Counted from the first letter of the stretch, positions 35,588 to 44,287 are shown. The stretch: 64,000 nt of DNA from Mixta intestinalis (GCF_009914055.1 NZ_CP028271.1:682001-746000); one strand, 5' to 3'. Notes: a model not told the origin generated them from the letters alone. Translations and numbers: made by a program.

Positions 35588-35595
35588 AAGTATAG
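35588..35595 (-). promoter_or_regulatory. Probable dps -10 element
   Basis: The minus strand reads TGCTATACTT about 43 bases before the dps ATG, an extended -10 with the CTATACT core preferred by sigma S. No convincing -35 is needed for this class. Confidence 0.45.
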
Positions 35596-35922
35596 CACCG
35601 GTTTGAAAGGTTGCCGGAAAGTTGTTGTCTATGGCACAAATAGGGGTTATCGAATTGCCAATAAAGGAATTTTTTTATTTTTTCCGACAGAAGTAATGAC
35701 CGGCTTATTGTTCGCTGGTGCAATGTAATTATTTTAACTTTATGATTTTTATAATTTAATTATTTTAATCTGGCAAAGTGCCGTAATTGATAATTAATTT
35801 GAGTAAGTTTTACAAAATATAAACCGTAGCCAAACGGCAGCGCAGAGAGCATATTACGATTTGTTATGAAAGGATATTCAGCCCGGGAAACCAGGCTGAC
35901 CAGGAATATTCGTAAAAATTGA
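35596..35922. other. Intergenic region between dps and rhtA
   Basis: About 330 AT-rich bases upstream of dps and downstream of rhtA. Long A/T runs around 35660-35830 could bind IHF or H-NS. No gene is supported; a short frame at 35760-35948 has no ribosome-binding site and overlaps rhtA. Confidence 0.45.
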
Positions 35923-36831
35923 CTAATTACTGTTATCAAGAGCGACAACGGTCACTTTACGCGGGCGGCTGGTAACGGTGGCTCCAGCCGAAGCAATAAC
36001 GATCGCCAGCAGGCCCAGCCACTGCACCAGCGTTAGCGATTCACCAAGAAAAATCATGCCGGAGAGCGCGCCCATTGCTGGTTCCATGCTGGTCAGGGTG
36101 CCAAAAGTAGGGGCCGGTAGCCGCGTTAACGCCATCATCTCCAGTGAATAGGGCAGCGCGGTAGAAAGCACCGCGACCGCCAGCGCCATCGGCAGCAGAG
36201 AGAACTGCCAGATACCTTCGGAGGCGAAGGTGAGGCCCAGCGGAACAAAAATAATCGACGCGATAATTGAACCTGCCGCCACCGTTGCCGGGCCATGTTC
36301 TGCCCCGGCACGCTGGCCCGCCAGTATGTAAAGCGCCCAGCAGACGCCTGCACCTACCGCCAGCGCGGCACCTTTAGGATCGACATGGTTGATGCTCTGG
36401 CCCAGCGGCAGCAGCCACCACAGCCCCAGTACCGCAATCAGTACCCAGATAAAATCACGCGGCCGCCGCGAACCAAACAGCGCCAGGGCCAACGGGCCGG
36501 TAAACTCCAGCGCAACCGCCACGCCCAGCGGCACGGTACTGATAGAGAGGTAGAACAGATAGTTCATACCGCCCAGCGCCAGCCCGTAAAGCACCAGCGC
36601 TTTACGCTGCCGGGCATCAAAGCGCAGCCGCCAGGGTTTAAAGATGATACAGAGAATGATCGTACCCAGACCAAGGCGCAGCGCGGTAATACCCGGTGCA
36701 CCGGCGCTGGGAAACAGGGATTTTGCCAGAGCCGCGCCGCCCTGAATGGAGATCATCGCTATCAGTAAAACGATAAGCGGTAAAATTGCCTGTGATGAGG
36801 TTAACGAGCTACGTAGAGAGCGAAAAGACAT
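35923..36831 (-). CDS. rhtA: Threonine/homoserine exporter RhtA
   Basis: DMT/EamA-family inner membrane exporter of threonine and homoserine, 302 residues (E. coli 295), ten helices. Diagnostic stretches are IQGGAALAKSLFPSAGAPG, LGGMNYLFYLSISTVPLG, AGQRAGAEHGPATVA and STALPYSLEMMALTRLP. The ATG follows AAAGG with almost no spacing, so initiation may be inefficient or the start may differ slightly. It is next to ompX and divergent from it, as in E. coli. Confidence 0.92.
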   Translation of the reverse strand: MSFRSLRSSLTSSQAILPLIVLLIAMISIQGGAALAKSLFPSAGAPGITALRLGLGTIILCIIFKPWRLRFDARQRKALVLYGLALGGMNYLFYLSISTVPLGVAVALEFTGPLALALFGSRRPRDFIWVLIAVLGLWWLLPLGQSINHVDPKGAALAVGAGVCWALYILAGQRAGAEHGPATVAAGSIIASIIFVPLGLTFASEGIWQFSLLPMALAVAVLSTALPYSLEMMALTRLPAPTFGTLTSMEPAMGALSGMIFLGESLTLVQWLGLLAIVIASAGATVTSRPRKVTVVALDNSN

Positions 36832-37221
36832 CCTTTAATCTGCCTTGGTTATCCATGAGCGGGTAGGATGCTTAGTGTACTCGCGACGTACCAAAAAGAT
36901 CGACTGAGGGGGAAATTTTTCGCTCTGCAAAGAAAATTTTTATTGAGAGGTGATGAAATTTTGAGCGGTTTGCTGGCTTTCTGCGTAAAGAAGTGTCAGA
37001 TTTATTTAAGAACTATCTTAATGAACCTTTTTTTATCTCACCAGGAAACAAGGGGTAAAAAGCGATTTTTTTAAGTAAAAAGAACAACCTGCGACAATTC
37101 ATTAACTTTCTGTTACACGAAACTATCTGTTAGACAATGATTTCAAGGCAGAGTTTCCCGCTGAGTTTTGTTATATTTTCAGCGTTGTCAGGAGAGAAGT
37201 ACTATCACATTTGAGGTGGTT
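36832..37221. other. Intergenic region between rhtA and ompX
   Basis: About 390 bases holding the divergent promoters and the ompX leader. A TATATT hexamer at about 37172 could be the ompX -10. Long ompX leaders are targets of small RNAs (CyaR in E. coli), but I could not mark a pairing site with confidence. No gene seen. Confidence 0.45.
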
Positions 37222-37734
37222 ATGAAAAAAATTGCATGTCTTTCAGCACTGGCTTGTGTACTGGCTGTTACTGCCGGTTCCGCAATGGCGCAAAGCACCG
37301 TTTCTGGCGGTTACGCTCAGAGCGATATGCAGGGCGTTGCGAACAAAGCTAACGGCTTCAACCTGAAATATCGTTACGAAGATGGCTCTAACCCACTGGG
37401 CTGGATCGGTTCTTTCACTTACACTGAGAAAGATCGTAGCGAAAACGGCTTTTACAACAAAGGCCAATACTACAGCATCACCGGTGGTCCGGCTTACCGT
37501 TTTAACGACTGGGCAAGCATCTACGGCGTAGTAGGTATCGGCTACGGTAAATTCCAGCAGAACGAGCAGGCTGTTCGTAACAAAACCGACACCAGCGATG
37601 TTGGCTTTTCTTACGGTGCTGGTCTGCAGTTCAACCCGTATGAAAACTTCGCTATCGACGTAGGCTACGAGCAGAGCCGTATCCGCAGCGTTGACGTTGG
37701 CACCTGGATCGCAGGCGTTGGCTACAGCTTCTAA
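37222..37734 (+). CDS. ompX: Outer membrane protein OmpX
   Basis: Eight-stranded outer membrane beta-barrel of the Ail/OmpX family, 170 residues. Signal peptide MKKIACLSALACVLAVTAG...AMA, cleaved before QSTVSGGYAQS. The C-terminal strand GVGYSF ends in Phe, the Bam recognition signal. It shows conserved ASIYGVVGIGYGKF and GFSYGAGLQFNP. The start at 37222 follows GAGGTGG; the upstream frame to 37168 is leader. A strong terminator follows. Confidence 0.96.
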   Translation: MKKIACLSALACVLAVTAGSAMAQSTVSGGYAQSDMQGVANKANGFNLKYRYEDGSNPLGWIGSFTYTEKDRSENGFYNKGQYYSITGGPAYRFNDWASIYGVVGIGYGKFQQNEQAVRNKTDTSDVGFSYGAGLQFNPYENFAIDVGYEQSRIRSVDVGTWIAGVGYSF

Positions 37735-37756
37735 TCTTGCTCACAGGCAGGATAAC

Positions 37757-37786
37757 AAAAACGGCCCTGAGAGGGGCCGTTTTTTT
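37757..37786 (+). terminator. Rho-independent terminator of ompX
   Basis: Stem AAAACGGCCC...GGGCCGTTTT around a six-base loop, ending in a seven-T run at 37780-37786. Confidence 0.92.
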
Positions 37787-37853
37787 GTCTCTGCACTACG
37801 CAAACTTCCGTTTTTCAGATAAACCCGTCATGGCAGAAATTTGCCAGGCCGCG

Positions 37854-38036
37854 TCAGATAAGGCGTGAGCAGGGGGCGTCTTCAGGGCATCCGTCGCTGA
37901 GCAAGGCCAGCAGCGCCAGGCGCAGGCGGAACGGTGAGCGCGTCAGCAGGCAGAGTAAACTTCTCCAGTTGAAATCAGCCTGACGTGAGCGCTGAACACA
38001 TTTGCCACAGTCAAGACAGCGTTTCATTGTGTTCAT
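37854..38036 (-). CDS. mntS: MntS-like manganese small protein, N-terminally enlarged
   Basis: A 60-residue protein. Residues about 29-48 (LTRSPFRLRLALLALLSD) match the core of E. coli MntS (42 residues, HSPFKVRLMLLSMLCD), a small protein made when manganese is low that raises intracellular Mn by inhibiting the exporter MntP. Position (between ompX and divergent mntR) matches E. coli. Odd: about 18 extra N-terminal residues carry a CxxCxxC motif (Cys7, Cys10, Cys13), and six cysteines occur in total. CCGGAGG precedes the ATG, so the long start is well supported. A 25-residue gene lies 13 bases upstream on the same strand. Confidence 0.72.
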   Translation of the reverse strand: MNTMKRCLDCGKCVQRSRQADFNWRSLLCLLTRSPFRLRLALLALLSDGCPEDAPCSRLI

Positions 38037-38049
38037 GGAAACCTCCGGT

Positions 38050-38127
38050 TTATCGTCTGGCGAGTAACATGCACAGCCCCGCTATAAACAGCAGAAACAT
38101 TAGCAACAGCAGATAAGGTTCATTCAT
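38050..38127 (-). CDS. 25-residue single-pass membrane peptide in the mntS operon
   Basis: The frame begins MNEPYLLLLMFLLFIAG and ends LLARR, TAA at 38050-38052. It is almost entirely one transmembrane helix with a short acidic N-terminus and Arg-Arg end, implying insertion in the inner membrane. AAGGAG sits seven bases before the ATG, a textbook ribosome-binding site. It is the first gene after the MntR-controlled promoter and precedes mntS by 13 bases, so it should be made under Mn limitation. I recognise no known family; E. coli mntS has no such partner that I know of. Confidence 0.6.
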   Translation of the reverse strand: MNEPYLLLLMFLLFIAGLCMLLARR

Positions 38128-38168
38128 TTTCGGACTCCTTTGCTGTCGGGCTGGCTACTTTATCAACA

Positions 38169-38198
38169 AATATAGCACTGGCTATATCCCTTAGCCAA
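38169..38198 (-). promoter_or_regulatory. mntS-operon promoter
   Basis: On the minus strand TTGGCT (-35, 38193-38198), 18 bases, and TATATT (-10, 38169-38174) preceded by TGC, an extended -10. Both elements are covered by the MntR-type boxes. Confidence 0.6.
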
Positions 38199-38204
38199 TG
38201 CTAA
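38170..38204. promoter_or_regulatory. Two tandem MntR-type operators
   Basis: Box 1: ATATAGC-ACTG-GCTATAT (38170-38187), a perfect palindrome with the AGC-N4-GCT centre of the E. coli MntR site. Box 2: TTAGC-CAAT-GCTAA (38191-38204), same architecture, centre 19 bases away, so on the same helix face. Box 1 covers the -10 and box 2 the -35 of the mntS promoter. MntR binding is inferred from family knowledge. Confidence 0.75.
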
Positions 38205-38214
38205 ATAGCGAAAA

Positions 38215-38243
38215 TTTGTGCTTCGTTGCCGATGGTTTACAAT
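38215..38243 (+). promoter_or_regulatory. Putative mntR promoter
   Basis: TTTGTG (38215-38220), a 17-base spacer and TACAAT (38238-38243), 59 bases before the mntR ATG, outside the MntR boxes. Confidence 0.4.
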
Positions 38244-38302
38244 GTGCCACTTACAGACCGGCAGCGCCTGACATGACCGGTTGAAAAATAAGAGGAAGCT
38301 GA

Positions 38303-38764
38303 ATGAGTCGTCGTGCAAAGCCCGTTCCCGCCACGCTTAACGGGCCATTAAAAGAAATAGAAGAGCATGTCGAAGGTTTCCGGCAGGTTCGCGAAGCACA
38401 TCGTCGTGAATTGATTGATGACTACGTCGAGCTTATCTCCGATTTAATTCGTGAGTTTGGCGAGGCGCGCCAGGTGGATATGGCTGCACGGCTGGGGGTT
38501 TCTCAGCCAACGGTAGCTAAGATGCTTAAGCGCCTCGGCAGCGCCGGACTTGTTGAACAGGTGCCTTATCGCGGCGTCTTTCTTACCGGCGAAGGTGAAA
38601 AACTGGCGGAAGAGAGCCGGGCGCGACATCACATCGTGGAGATGTTTTTGCTGGCGTTGGGCATCAGCCCCGATACCGCACGCCGCGATGCGGAGGGGAT
38701 TGAGCATCACGTCAGCGATGAAACCCTGCGTGTTTTTCGTCAGTTCTGTGAAAGCCGACAATAG
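38303..38764 (+). CDS. mntR: Manganese-responsive regulator MntR
   Basis: DtxR/MntR-family metalloregulator of 153 residues (E. coli 155). Winged helix-turn-helix at about 45-85 (RQVDMAARLGVSQPTVAKMLKRL), wing RGVFLTGEGEKLA, and dimerisation/metal domain with HHIVEMFLLALGIS and EGIEHHVSDETL, supplying His/Glu/Asp ligands. With Mn it represses mntH and mntS and activates mntP in E. coli. It stands divergent from the mntS operon and upstream of ybiR, as in E. coli. Confidence 0.93.
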   Translation: MSRRAKPVPATLNGPLKEIEEHVEGFRQVREAHRRELIDDYVELISDLIREFGEARQVDMAARLGVSQPTVAKMLKRLGSAGLVEQVPYRGVFLTGEGEKLAEESRARHHIVEMFLLALGISPDTARRDAEGIEHHVSDETLRVFRQFCESRQ

Positions 38765-38788
38765 TTTCTCTTATTAGCACAGATCGCT

Positions 38789-39895
38789 ATGGCAACCTTA
38801 CTTAAGCCGTTTTTGCATGACCGTTTTTTGCACCTGCTGCTGCTGTTAGGGCTGCTGCTGGCCTGCATCGTTCCTTTTCAGTGGCGCGATCTGCCCGCTG
38901 CCGTAGACTGGCATACCATTGTTACGCTGTGCGGCCTGCTGATGCTGACGCGGGGCATTGAGTCCAGCGGTTATTTTGAGGTGCTGGGCCGTAAGCTGAT
39001 TCGGCGCTTCCGCCATGAGCGCGCGCTGGCGCTGTTTATGGTCTGCGGCGCGGCGTTACTCTCAACGTTTCTTACCAACGATGTTGCACTGTTTATTCTG
39101 GTGCCGCTGACTCTGACGCTGCGTCAGGCCACCACGCTACCGGTGATGCGCCTGATTATCTTCGAAGCGCTGGCGGTTAACGCCGGTTCGATGCTGACGC
39201 CTATCGGTAATCCGCAAAATATCCTGTTATGGGGCACCAGCGGGGCAAGCTTCGGTGCCTTTGTCTGGCAAATGCTGCCGCCTGCGGCGGTTATTCTGCT
39301 CAGCCTTCTGTTGCTAACCGGCTTTGCCTTCCGCGCCAAACCTATTCAGCAACAGACGCAGCCGCCGGTCAGCTGGCGTCGTTCACTGCTCTGGCTCAGC
39401 GTGGCGCTCTATCTGCTGTTTATTGTGGCGCTGGAGTTGAAGCTGGCAGCCTGGGCGCTGCTGCCGATCTTTGCCGCTTATTTGTTGATGGCACGGCGGG
39501 TGTTGTTGCAAATTGACTGGAGCCTGCTGGTGGTTTTTATCGCCATGTTTATCGACGTTCATTTGCTGACGCGATTGCCTGCGCTACAGCAGGGCATGCA
39601 GATGCTAACTCAGACCGGAGAGGGCGGACGCTTTCTGTTAGCGGCAGGGCTTTCACAGGTTATTAGCAATGTACCGGCTACTATTTTGCTGTTGCAGTTC
39701 CTTCCCGCTAACGCGTTGCTGGCATGGGCGGTCAATATCGGCGGTTTTGGGCTGCTGCCGGGATCGCTGGCTAATCTGATTGCGCTGCGTATGGCGCAGG
39801 ATCGCCGCATCTGGTGGCAATTTCATCTCTTTTCTATACCAATGCTGCTGTGGGCCATGCTGTGCGGCTGGCTGCTCTGGCTGCTGTTGCACTGA
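38789..39895 (+). CDS. ybiR: YbiR family anion transporter
   Basis: A 368-residue polytopic membrane protein of the ArsB/NhaD (IT) superfamily, matching E. coli YbiR by content and position after mntR. Motifs: GIESSGYFEVLGRKLIRR, STFLTNDVALFILVPLTL and NAGSMLTPIGNPQNILLW, the hairpin TN/GNPQN signatures of ion transporters. Substrate unknown. Its gap to mntR is 24 bases, so co-transcription with mntR is likely. Confidence 0.9.
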   Translation: MATLLKPFLHDRFLHLLLLLGLLLACIVPFQWRDLPAAVDWHTIVTLCGLLMLTRGIESSGYFEVLGRKLIRRFRHERALALFMVCGAALLSTFLTNDVALFILVPLTLTLRQATTLPVMRLIIFEALAVNAGSMLTPIGNPQNILLWGTSGASFGAFVWQMLPPAAVILLSLLLLTGFAFRAKPIQQQTQPPVSWRRSLLWLSVALYLLFIVALELKLAAWALLPIFAAYLLMARRVLLQIDWSLLVVFIAMFIDVHLLTRLPALQQGMQMLTQTGEGGRFLLAAGLSQVISNVPATILLLQFLPANALLAWAVNIGGFGLLPGSLANLIALRMAQDRRIWWQFHLFSIPMLLWAMLCGWLLWLLLH

Positions 39896-40033
39896 CGAAA
39901 CGGCACGGCCTGATAACGCAGTACCCTTACTCAGGGGAAATTTGTCAATAAATCCTGGTATTTGTTGTTTTTCTTTCTATGGTTATCCTTGAGCAGCACT
40001 TCAGGATTGATGGTTACCAGAAAGAGAAAAACA

Positions 40034-41191
40034 ATGACGCATACAGATGATAAATCTTCAAATGATGATAAGTCACCACGGCATCAGGAAGCGCAAGAAA
40101 ACCAGAATAATCAAGAAAATCAGGATGATAATAAGCAGGATGAACAGCCGCGTAAGCGCCCCGGCAAAAAGCCGCTGATTATCCTCGGTATTGTGGTGCT
40201 GGTGATGCTGATTGTGGCATTTTTCTTCTGGTTTACCACGCGTAATGAAGAAACAACTGACGACGCCTTTACCGAAGGAAATGCGGTAACCATTGCCGCC
40301 AAAACCTCTGGCTATGTGGTTAAGCTGCTGGTCGATGATAACCAGCGCGTTAAAAAAGGCGATCTGCTGCTGGTGATCGATCCGCGTGATAATGAAGCGC
40401 AGCGCGATCAGGCAAAAGCTCAGCTGGCGCTGGCCGAAGCGCAGCTACACCAGGCGGAAGCCCAGCTGGCGCTGTCACGCGTTCAGTATCCGGCACAGCG
40501 CGATCAGGCGCTGGCGCAGCAGGCGCAGGCGGAAGCTAACCTGATGAATGCTCAGGCGGACTATCGTCGTTTACGCGGCGTCGATCCGCGCGCCACCTCG
40601 CAGCGTAATATTGATAGCGCCAGCGCCCAGCTGCGATCGGCGCAGGCGCAGCTGCAAAGTGCGAAAGCGCAGGTAGAAGTTGCCTCGCAGGTTGATTTGC
40701 AAATTCGCCAGCAGGAAACTAACGTCGAGGCGCGCCGTCAGCAGGTGGCGCAGGCGCAGGCGCAGCTGAATACAGCGGAACTGAACCTCTCCTATACCGA
40801 GGTACGTGCGCCCTATGACGGCTTTGTCACCAAACGCAACGTGCAGACCGGAACGCTGGTACAGGCGGGCAGCTCGCTCTTTTCGCTGGTTTCGCCAGAT
40901 ATCTGGATCGTGGCAAACTTTAAAGAGTCGCAGCTGGAACGTATGAACCCAGGTGACAGGGTCACAATTAGCGTCGATGCCTGGCCGGATATGGAACTGG
41001 AAGGGCACGTAGACAGCATTCAAATGGGCTCCGGTTCGCGCTTCTCCGCCTTCCCGGCGGAAAATGCCACCGGCAACTTTGTCAAAATCGTGCAGCGCGT
41101 GCCGGTCAAAATCGTTATTGATAAAGGTCTCGATCCTGATAAACCTCTGCCGCTGGGACTCTCGGTTGCGCCTAAGGTGACGGTGGAATGA
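40034..41191 (+). CDS. HlyD/EmrA-type periplasmic adaptor of a drug efflux pump
   Basis: Membrane fusion protein of 385 residues. A hydrophilic Asp/Gln-rich cytoplasmic start (about 1-45), one TM helix (ILGIVVLVMLIVAFFFWF), two lipoyl halves (ISGYVV-like KTSGYVVKLLVDDNQRVKKGD and APYDGFVTKRNVQTG), and a long Ala/Gln coiled-coil hairpin of about 110 residues. It bridges the MFS pump to the outer membrane factor. Start: ATG 40034 is chosen over upstream in-frame ATGs that lack good sites. Last four bases overlap the pump gene. Confidence 0.88.
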   Translation: MTHTDDKSSNDDKSPRHQEAQENQNNQENQDDNKQDEQPRKRPGKKPLIILGIVVLVMLIVAFFFWFTTRNEETTDDAFTEGNAVTIAAKTSGYVVKLLVDDNQRVKKGDLLLVIDPRDNEAQRDQAKAQLALAEAQLHQAEAQLALSRVQYPAQRDQALAQQAQAEANLMNAQADYRRLRGVDPRATSQRNIDSASAQLRSAQAQLQSAKAQVEVASQVDLQIRQQETNVEARRQQVAQAQAQLNTAELNLSYTEVRAPYDGFVTKRNVQTGTLVQAGSSLFSLVSPDIWIVANFKESQLERMNPGDRVTISVDAWPDMELEGHVDSIQMGSGSRFSAFPAENATGNFVKIVQRVPVKIVIDKGLDPDKPLPLGLSVAPKVTVE

Positions 41192-42756
41192 GCCAGAGCC
41201 AAAGCTGGCAGCCAACCAGCAATCCCTGGCTGGTGGCGGTGACGGTGACGCTGGCGGTATTCATGGAGATCCTGGATACCACGATCGTCAACGTTGCGCT
41301 GCCGCATATCGCCGGGACGCTCTCTTCCAGCTATGACGAATCTACCTGGGTGTTAACCTCCTATCTGGTGGCAAACGGCATCGTGCTGCCGATCTCGGCC
41401 TTTTTCAGCCGCCTGTTTGGGCGCAAGCAATATTTCCTTATCTGCGTCGTGATGTTCACCATCTGCTCTTTCCTGTGCGGTATCGCCACCGAACTGTGGC
41501 AGATTATTCTGTTCCGCATTATGCAGGGCTTTTTCGGCGGTGGATTACAGCCGGTGCAGCAGTCGGTGTTGCTCGACTACTTTAAACCGGAAGATCGCGG
41601 TAAAGCCTTTGGCCTCTCGGCAATTGCGATTATCGTCGCGCCGGTAATCGGGCCGACGCTCGGCGGCTGGATCACCGATAACTTTAGCTGGCGCTGGGTC
41701 TTCTTTATTAACGTGCCGGTTGGCGTCCTCTCTACGTTAGCCATCTACCAGCTACTGGAAGATCCGCCGTGGGAAAAACGCTGGGCGAAGGGTAAGCTGA
41801 ATATCGATTATATCGGTATCTGCCTGATTACTCTGGGGCTCGGCTGTTTGCAGGTGATGCTGGATCGCGGTGAGGATGAAGACTGGTTCGCCTCACATTT
41901 TATTCAGTTTTTTGCCGTAATGACCTTTATCGGCCTGGTGGGTGCGGTTTACTGGCTGATGTATGCCCGCAGGCCGGTAGTGGAAATCGGTGTGGTACGC
42001 GATCGCAACTTTTGGGTTTCCGGGCTGCTGATGGCGGGCATGGCGATGATCCTCTACGGTAGTTCTGTCGTGCTGCCGCAGCTGGCGCAGCAGGATTTAG
42101 GCTACACCGCCACCTGGTCAGGACTGGTGCTGTCGCCGGGGGCGATCCTCATCGTGCTAACCATTCCGCTGGTGCTGAAGCTGATGCCGCTGGTACAGAC
42201 GCGCTGGATTATCGCCTTCGGCTTTCTCTGCCTGACGCTGTCCATGTTCTATTCCGCCACGCTGACGCCGCAGGTTGATTTTACCACGCTGGTGTTAATG
42301 CGCAGCGCCCAGTCTATCGGCCTTGGTTTTCTGTTTGTGCCGCTGACCACTATCGCTTTCGCTACGATTCCGCAGCGGCTGAATGCGGATGCCTCGGCGC
42401 TGTTTACCATGTTCCGCAACGTGGCGGGCTCGATCGGTATTTCGCTCTCCACTGCCGGGATTACCGAGCGCGAACAGGTACGCAGCGCGCATCTGGTGCA
42501 TAACATGTCGCCGCTTAACGAGCAGTTTAATATCACCCTGGAGCGTTGGGCGCAGGCGGTTCGCGATTTCAGCTCGGCGGCAGGCGATCCGCTGGCGCTG
42601 GCTACCGGTCAGCTTTATCAGCAAATGATTGTGCAGGCGCGCATCCTCGCCTATGTGGATGTCTTTATTGGGCTGGGCATCGTTGCCTTTGTCCTGATTC
42701 CCCTATGTTTTCTGCTTTCGCCGGTTAAAAGCGAAGGTAGCGCAGGAGCACACTGA
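41188..42756 (+). CDS. EmrB-type DHA2 MFS drug efflux transporter
   Basis: A 522-residue proton-driven exporter with 14 predicted helices. Motif FMEILDTTIVNVALPHIAG (DHA2 TM1), ATEYDESTWV-like SSYDESTWVLTSYLVANG, and GRKQYFLICVVMF of loop 2-3; antiporter motif VIGPTLGGWITDNFSWRW. It extrudes hydrophobic compounds through the adjacent adaptor and outer membrane factor. Specific drug not predictable. Coupled to the adaptor by ATGA and to the outer-membrane gene by a one-base gap. Confidence 0.9.
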   Translation: MSQSQSWQPTSNPWLVAVTVTLAVFMEILDTTIVNVALPHIAGTLSSSYDESTWVLTSYLVANGIVLPISAFFSRLFGRKQYFLICVVMFTICSFLCGIATELWQIILFRIMQGFFGGGLQPVQQSVLLDYFKPEDRGKAFGLSAIAIIVAPVIGPTLGGWITDNFSWRWVFFINVPVGVLSTLAIYQLLEDPPWEKRWAKGKLNIDYIGICLITLGLGCLQVMLDRGEDEDWFASHFIQFFAVMTFIGLVGAVYWLMYARRPVVEIGVVRDRNFWVSGLLMAGMAMILYGSSVVLPQLAQQDLGYTATWSGLVLSPGAILIVLTIPLVLKLMPLVQTRWIIAFGFLCLTLSMFYSATLTPQVDFTTLVLMRSAQSIGLGFLFVPLTTIAFATIPQRLNADASALFTMFRNVAGSIGISLSTAGITEREQVRSAHLVHNMSPLNEQFNITLERWAQAVRDFSSAAGDPLALATGQLYQQMIVQARILAYVDVFIGLGIVAFVLIPLCFLLSPVKSEGSAGAH

Positions 42757-42757
42757 C

Positions 42758-44287
42758 ATGAACGTTAATAACATGCGTCCCGGCTGGCTGATGCTGTCGC
42801 TGCTGCTGGCAGGCTGTGCGGTTGGCCCCGATTATCAGCCGCCTCAGGCGCAGGTTCCGGCTGTCTGGCATGACTTGCCCTCGCAGGCGGCCTCGCGTCC
42901 CCAGGCGGGCGCGCCGCGCGCCGACTGGTGGAAAAACTTTAACGATCCGCAGCTCAACAGCCTGATCGATCGGGCGATTCTGGGCAATCTTTCCTTGCAA
43001 CAGGCGGTGCTGCGTATCGCCGGCGCACGTGAACAGCTGGCACAGGCGCGGGGCGGCCTGTTCCCGTCTGTTAACGGTAGGGCCTCGGCGCAGCGTCAGC
43101 AGCTGGGTGCGGAAGGCGTACTGAAAGCGAACGGCGCTTACGATCTGCTGGACAGCAATGCGCCTGAACTGCGCAGCTCGCTCGACAGCCTGACGCGGCC
43201 GATCAGCCTGTATCAGGGCAGTTTTGATGCCTCATGGGAGTTGGATCTGTGGGGTAAAGTGCGGCGTCAGGTTGAGGCGGCAAAAGCGCAGCAGCAGGAG
43301 TCGATCGAAAGCCGCAACGATGCGCTGGTTTCGCTGGAGGCGGAAGTGGCGCGCGTCTGGCTACAGCTGCGCGGCGCGCAGTCAATAACGCGCACGCTGC
43401 AAACGCAGATTGAGGTGGCGCAGCAGACGCTGGAACTGACCCAGAGCCAGCAGCGCAACGGCCTGGCACCCCAGCTGGATGTGGAAAACGCTCGTGCGCA
43501 GCTCAGTTCGCTGCGTGCGCAACTACCGCAGTATCAGGCGCAGGCGCGTCAGGCGATGAATGGCCTGGCGGTGCTGCTCGGCAAGCCGCCGGGCGCACTG
43601 GATGCCGAACTGATGCAGGATAAACCGTTGCCTGCACTGCCAGACGTAGTGCCGGTGGGCATTCCTTCCACGCTGGCGCGGCGTCGTCCCGATATTCGCC
43701 AGGCAGAGGCGAACCTGCATGCTGCTACCGCCAACATTGGCGTATCGGTAGCGCAGCTGTTTCCCAGCCTCTCGCTTACCGGGCAGCTTGGCGTGCGCAA
43801 TACCGATGCCAGCTATCTCGATAACTGGAGCAGCCATTTCTACAGCTACGGCCCTTCGCTGTCGATCCCGATTTTTCAGGGCGGCAGGCTGGTGTCCAGC
43901 GTCAGGCTTTCACGGGCACAGCAGGCTAACTCGGCGCTCAGCTATCGTCAGACGGTGTTAACGGCGTTGCAGGATGTGGAAAATGCGCTGGTTAGCTATC
44001 GTACCGATCAGGAACGGGTAACGCAGATGGATGAAACGGTGTCCGCTCTGCAAAACAGTTTCGATCTGGCCAGCGACAGCTATCGTAAAGGGCTGTCCAC
44101 CTTCCTTGATGTGCTGGATGCCCAGCGGCAGCTTTCCCAGGCGAAACAGCAGGCGGAGCAGGCGCGCGTGCAGAGCTGCCTCGACCTGGTTGCACTCTAT
44201 AAAGCGCTCGGCGGTGGCTGGGAAAATTACCAGAACGTGCAACTACCGCAGTTTTCCGTCTTTGGCCCGGCAACCTCGGCCGGTTGA
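42758..44287 (+). CDS. Outer membrane efflux lipoprotein (NodT/OprM-like factor)
   Basis: A 509-residue TolC-like outer membrane factor. Lipoprotein signal with lipobox LLAGC (Cys near residue 20) then AVGPDYQPP, the hallmark of the NodT/CusC/OprM family. Two OEP repeats with coiled-coil segments: ADWWKNFNDPQLNSLIDRA, WELDLWGKVRRQVEAAKAQ, VPVGIPSTLARRRPDIRQAE, RKGLSTFLDVLDAQRQLSQA. It completes a self-contained tripartite pump, unlike E. coli EmrAB, which borrows TolC. Confidence 0.9.
   Translation: MNVNNMRPGWLMLSLLLAGCAVGPDYQPPQAQVPAVWHDLPSQAASRPQAGAPRADWWKNFNDPQLNSLIDRAILGNLSLQQAVLRIAGAREQLAQARGGLFPSVNGRASAQRQQLGAEGVLKANGAYDLLDSNAPELRSSLDSLTRPISLYQGSFDASWELDLWGKVRRQVEAAKAQQQESIESRNDALVSLEAEVARVWLQLRGAQSITRTLQTQIEVAQQTLELTQSQQRNGLAPQLDVENARAQLSSLRAQLPQYQAQARQAMNGLAVLLGKPPGALDAELMQDKPLPALPDVVPVGIPSTLARRRPDIRQAEANLHAATANIGVSVAQLFPSLSLTGQLGVRNTDASYLDNWSSHFYSYGPSLSIPIFQGGRLVSSVRLSRAQQANSALSYRQTVLTALQDVENALVSYRTDQERVTQMDETVSALQNSFDLASDSYRKGLSTFLDVLDAQRQLSQAKQQAEQARVQSCLDLVALYKALGGGWENYQNVQLPQFSVFGPATSAG

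Noticed and set aside
35760..35948. 62-codon minus-strand frame between dps and rhtA
   Set aside because: No ribosome-binding site, overlaps the rhtA end, composition of AT-rich spacer.
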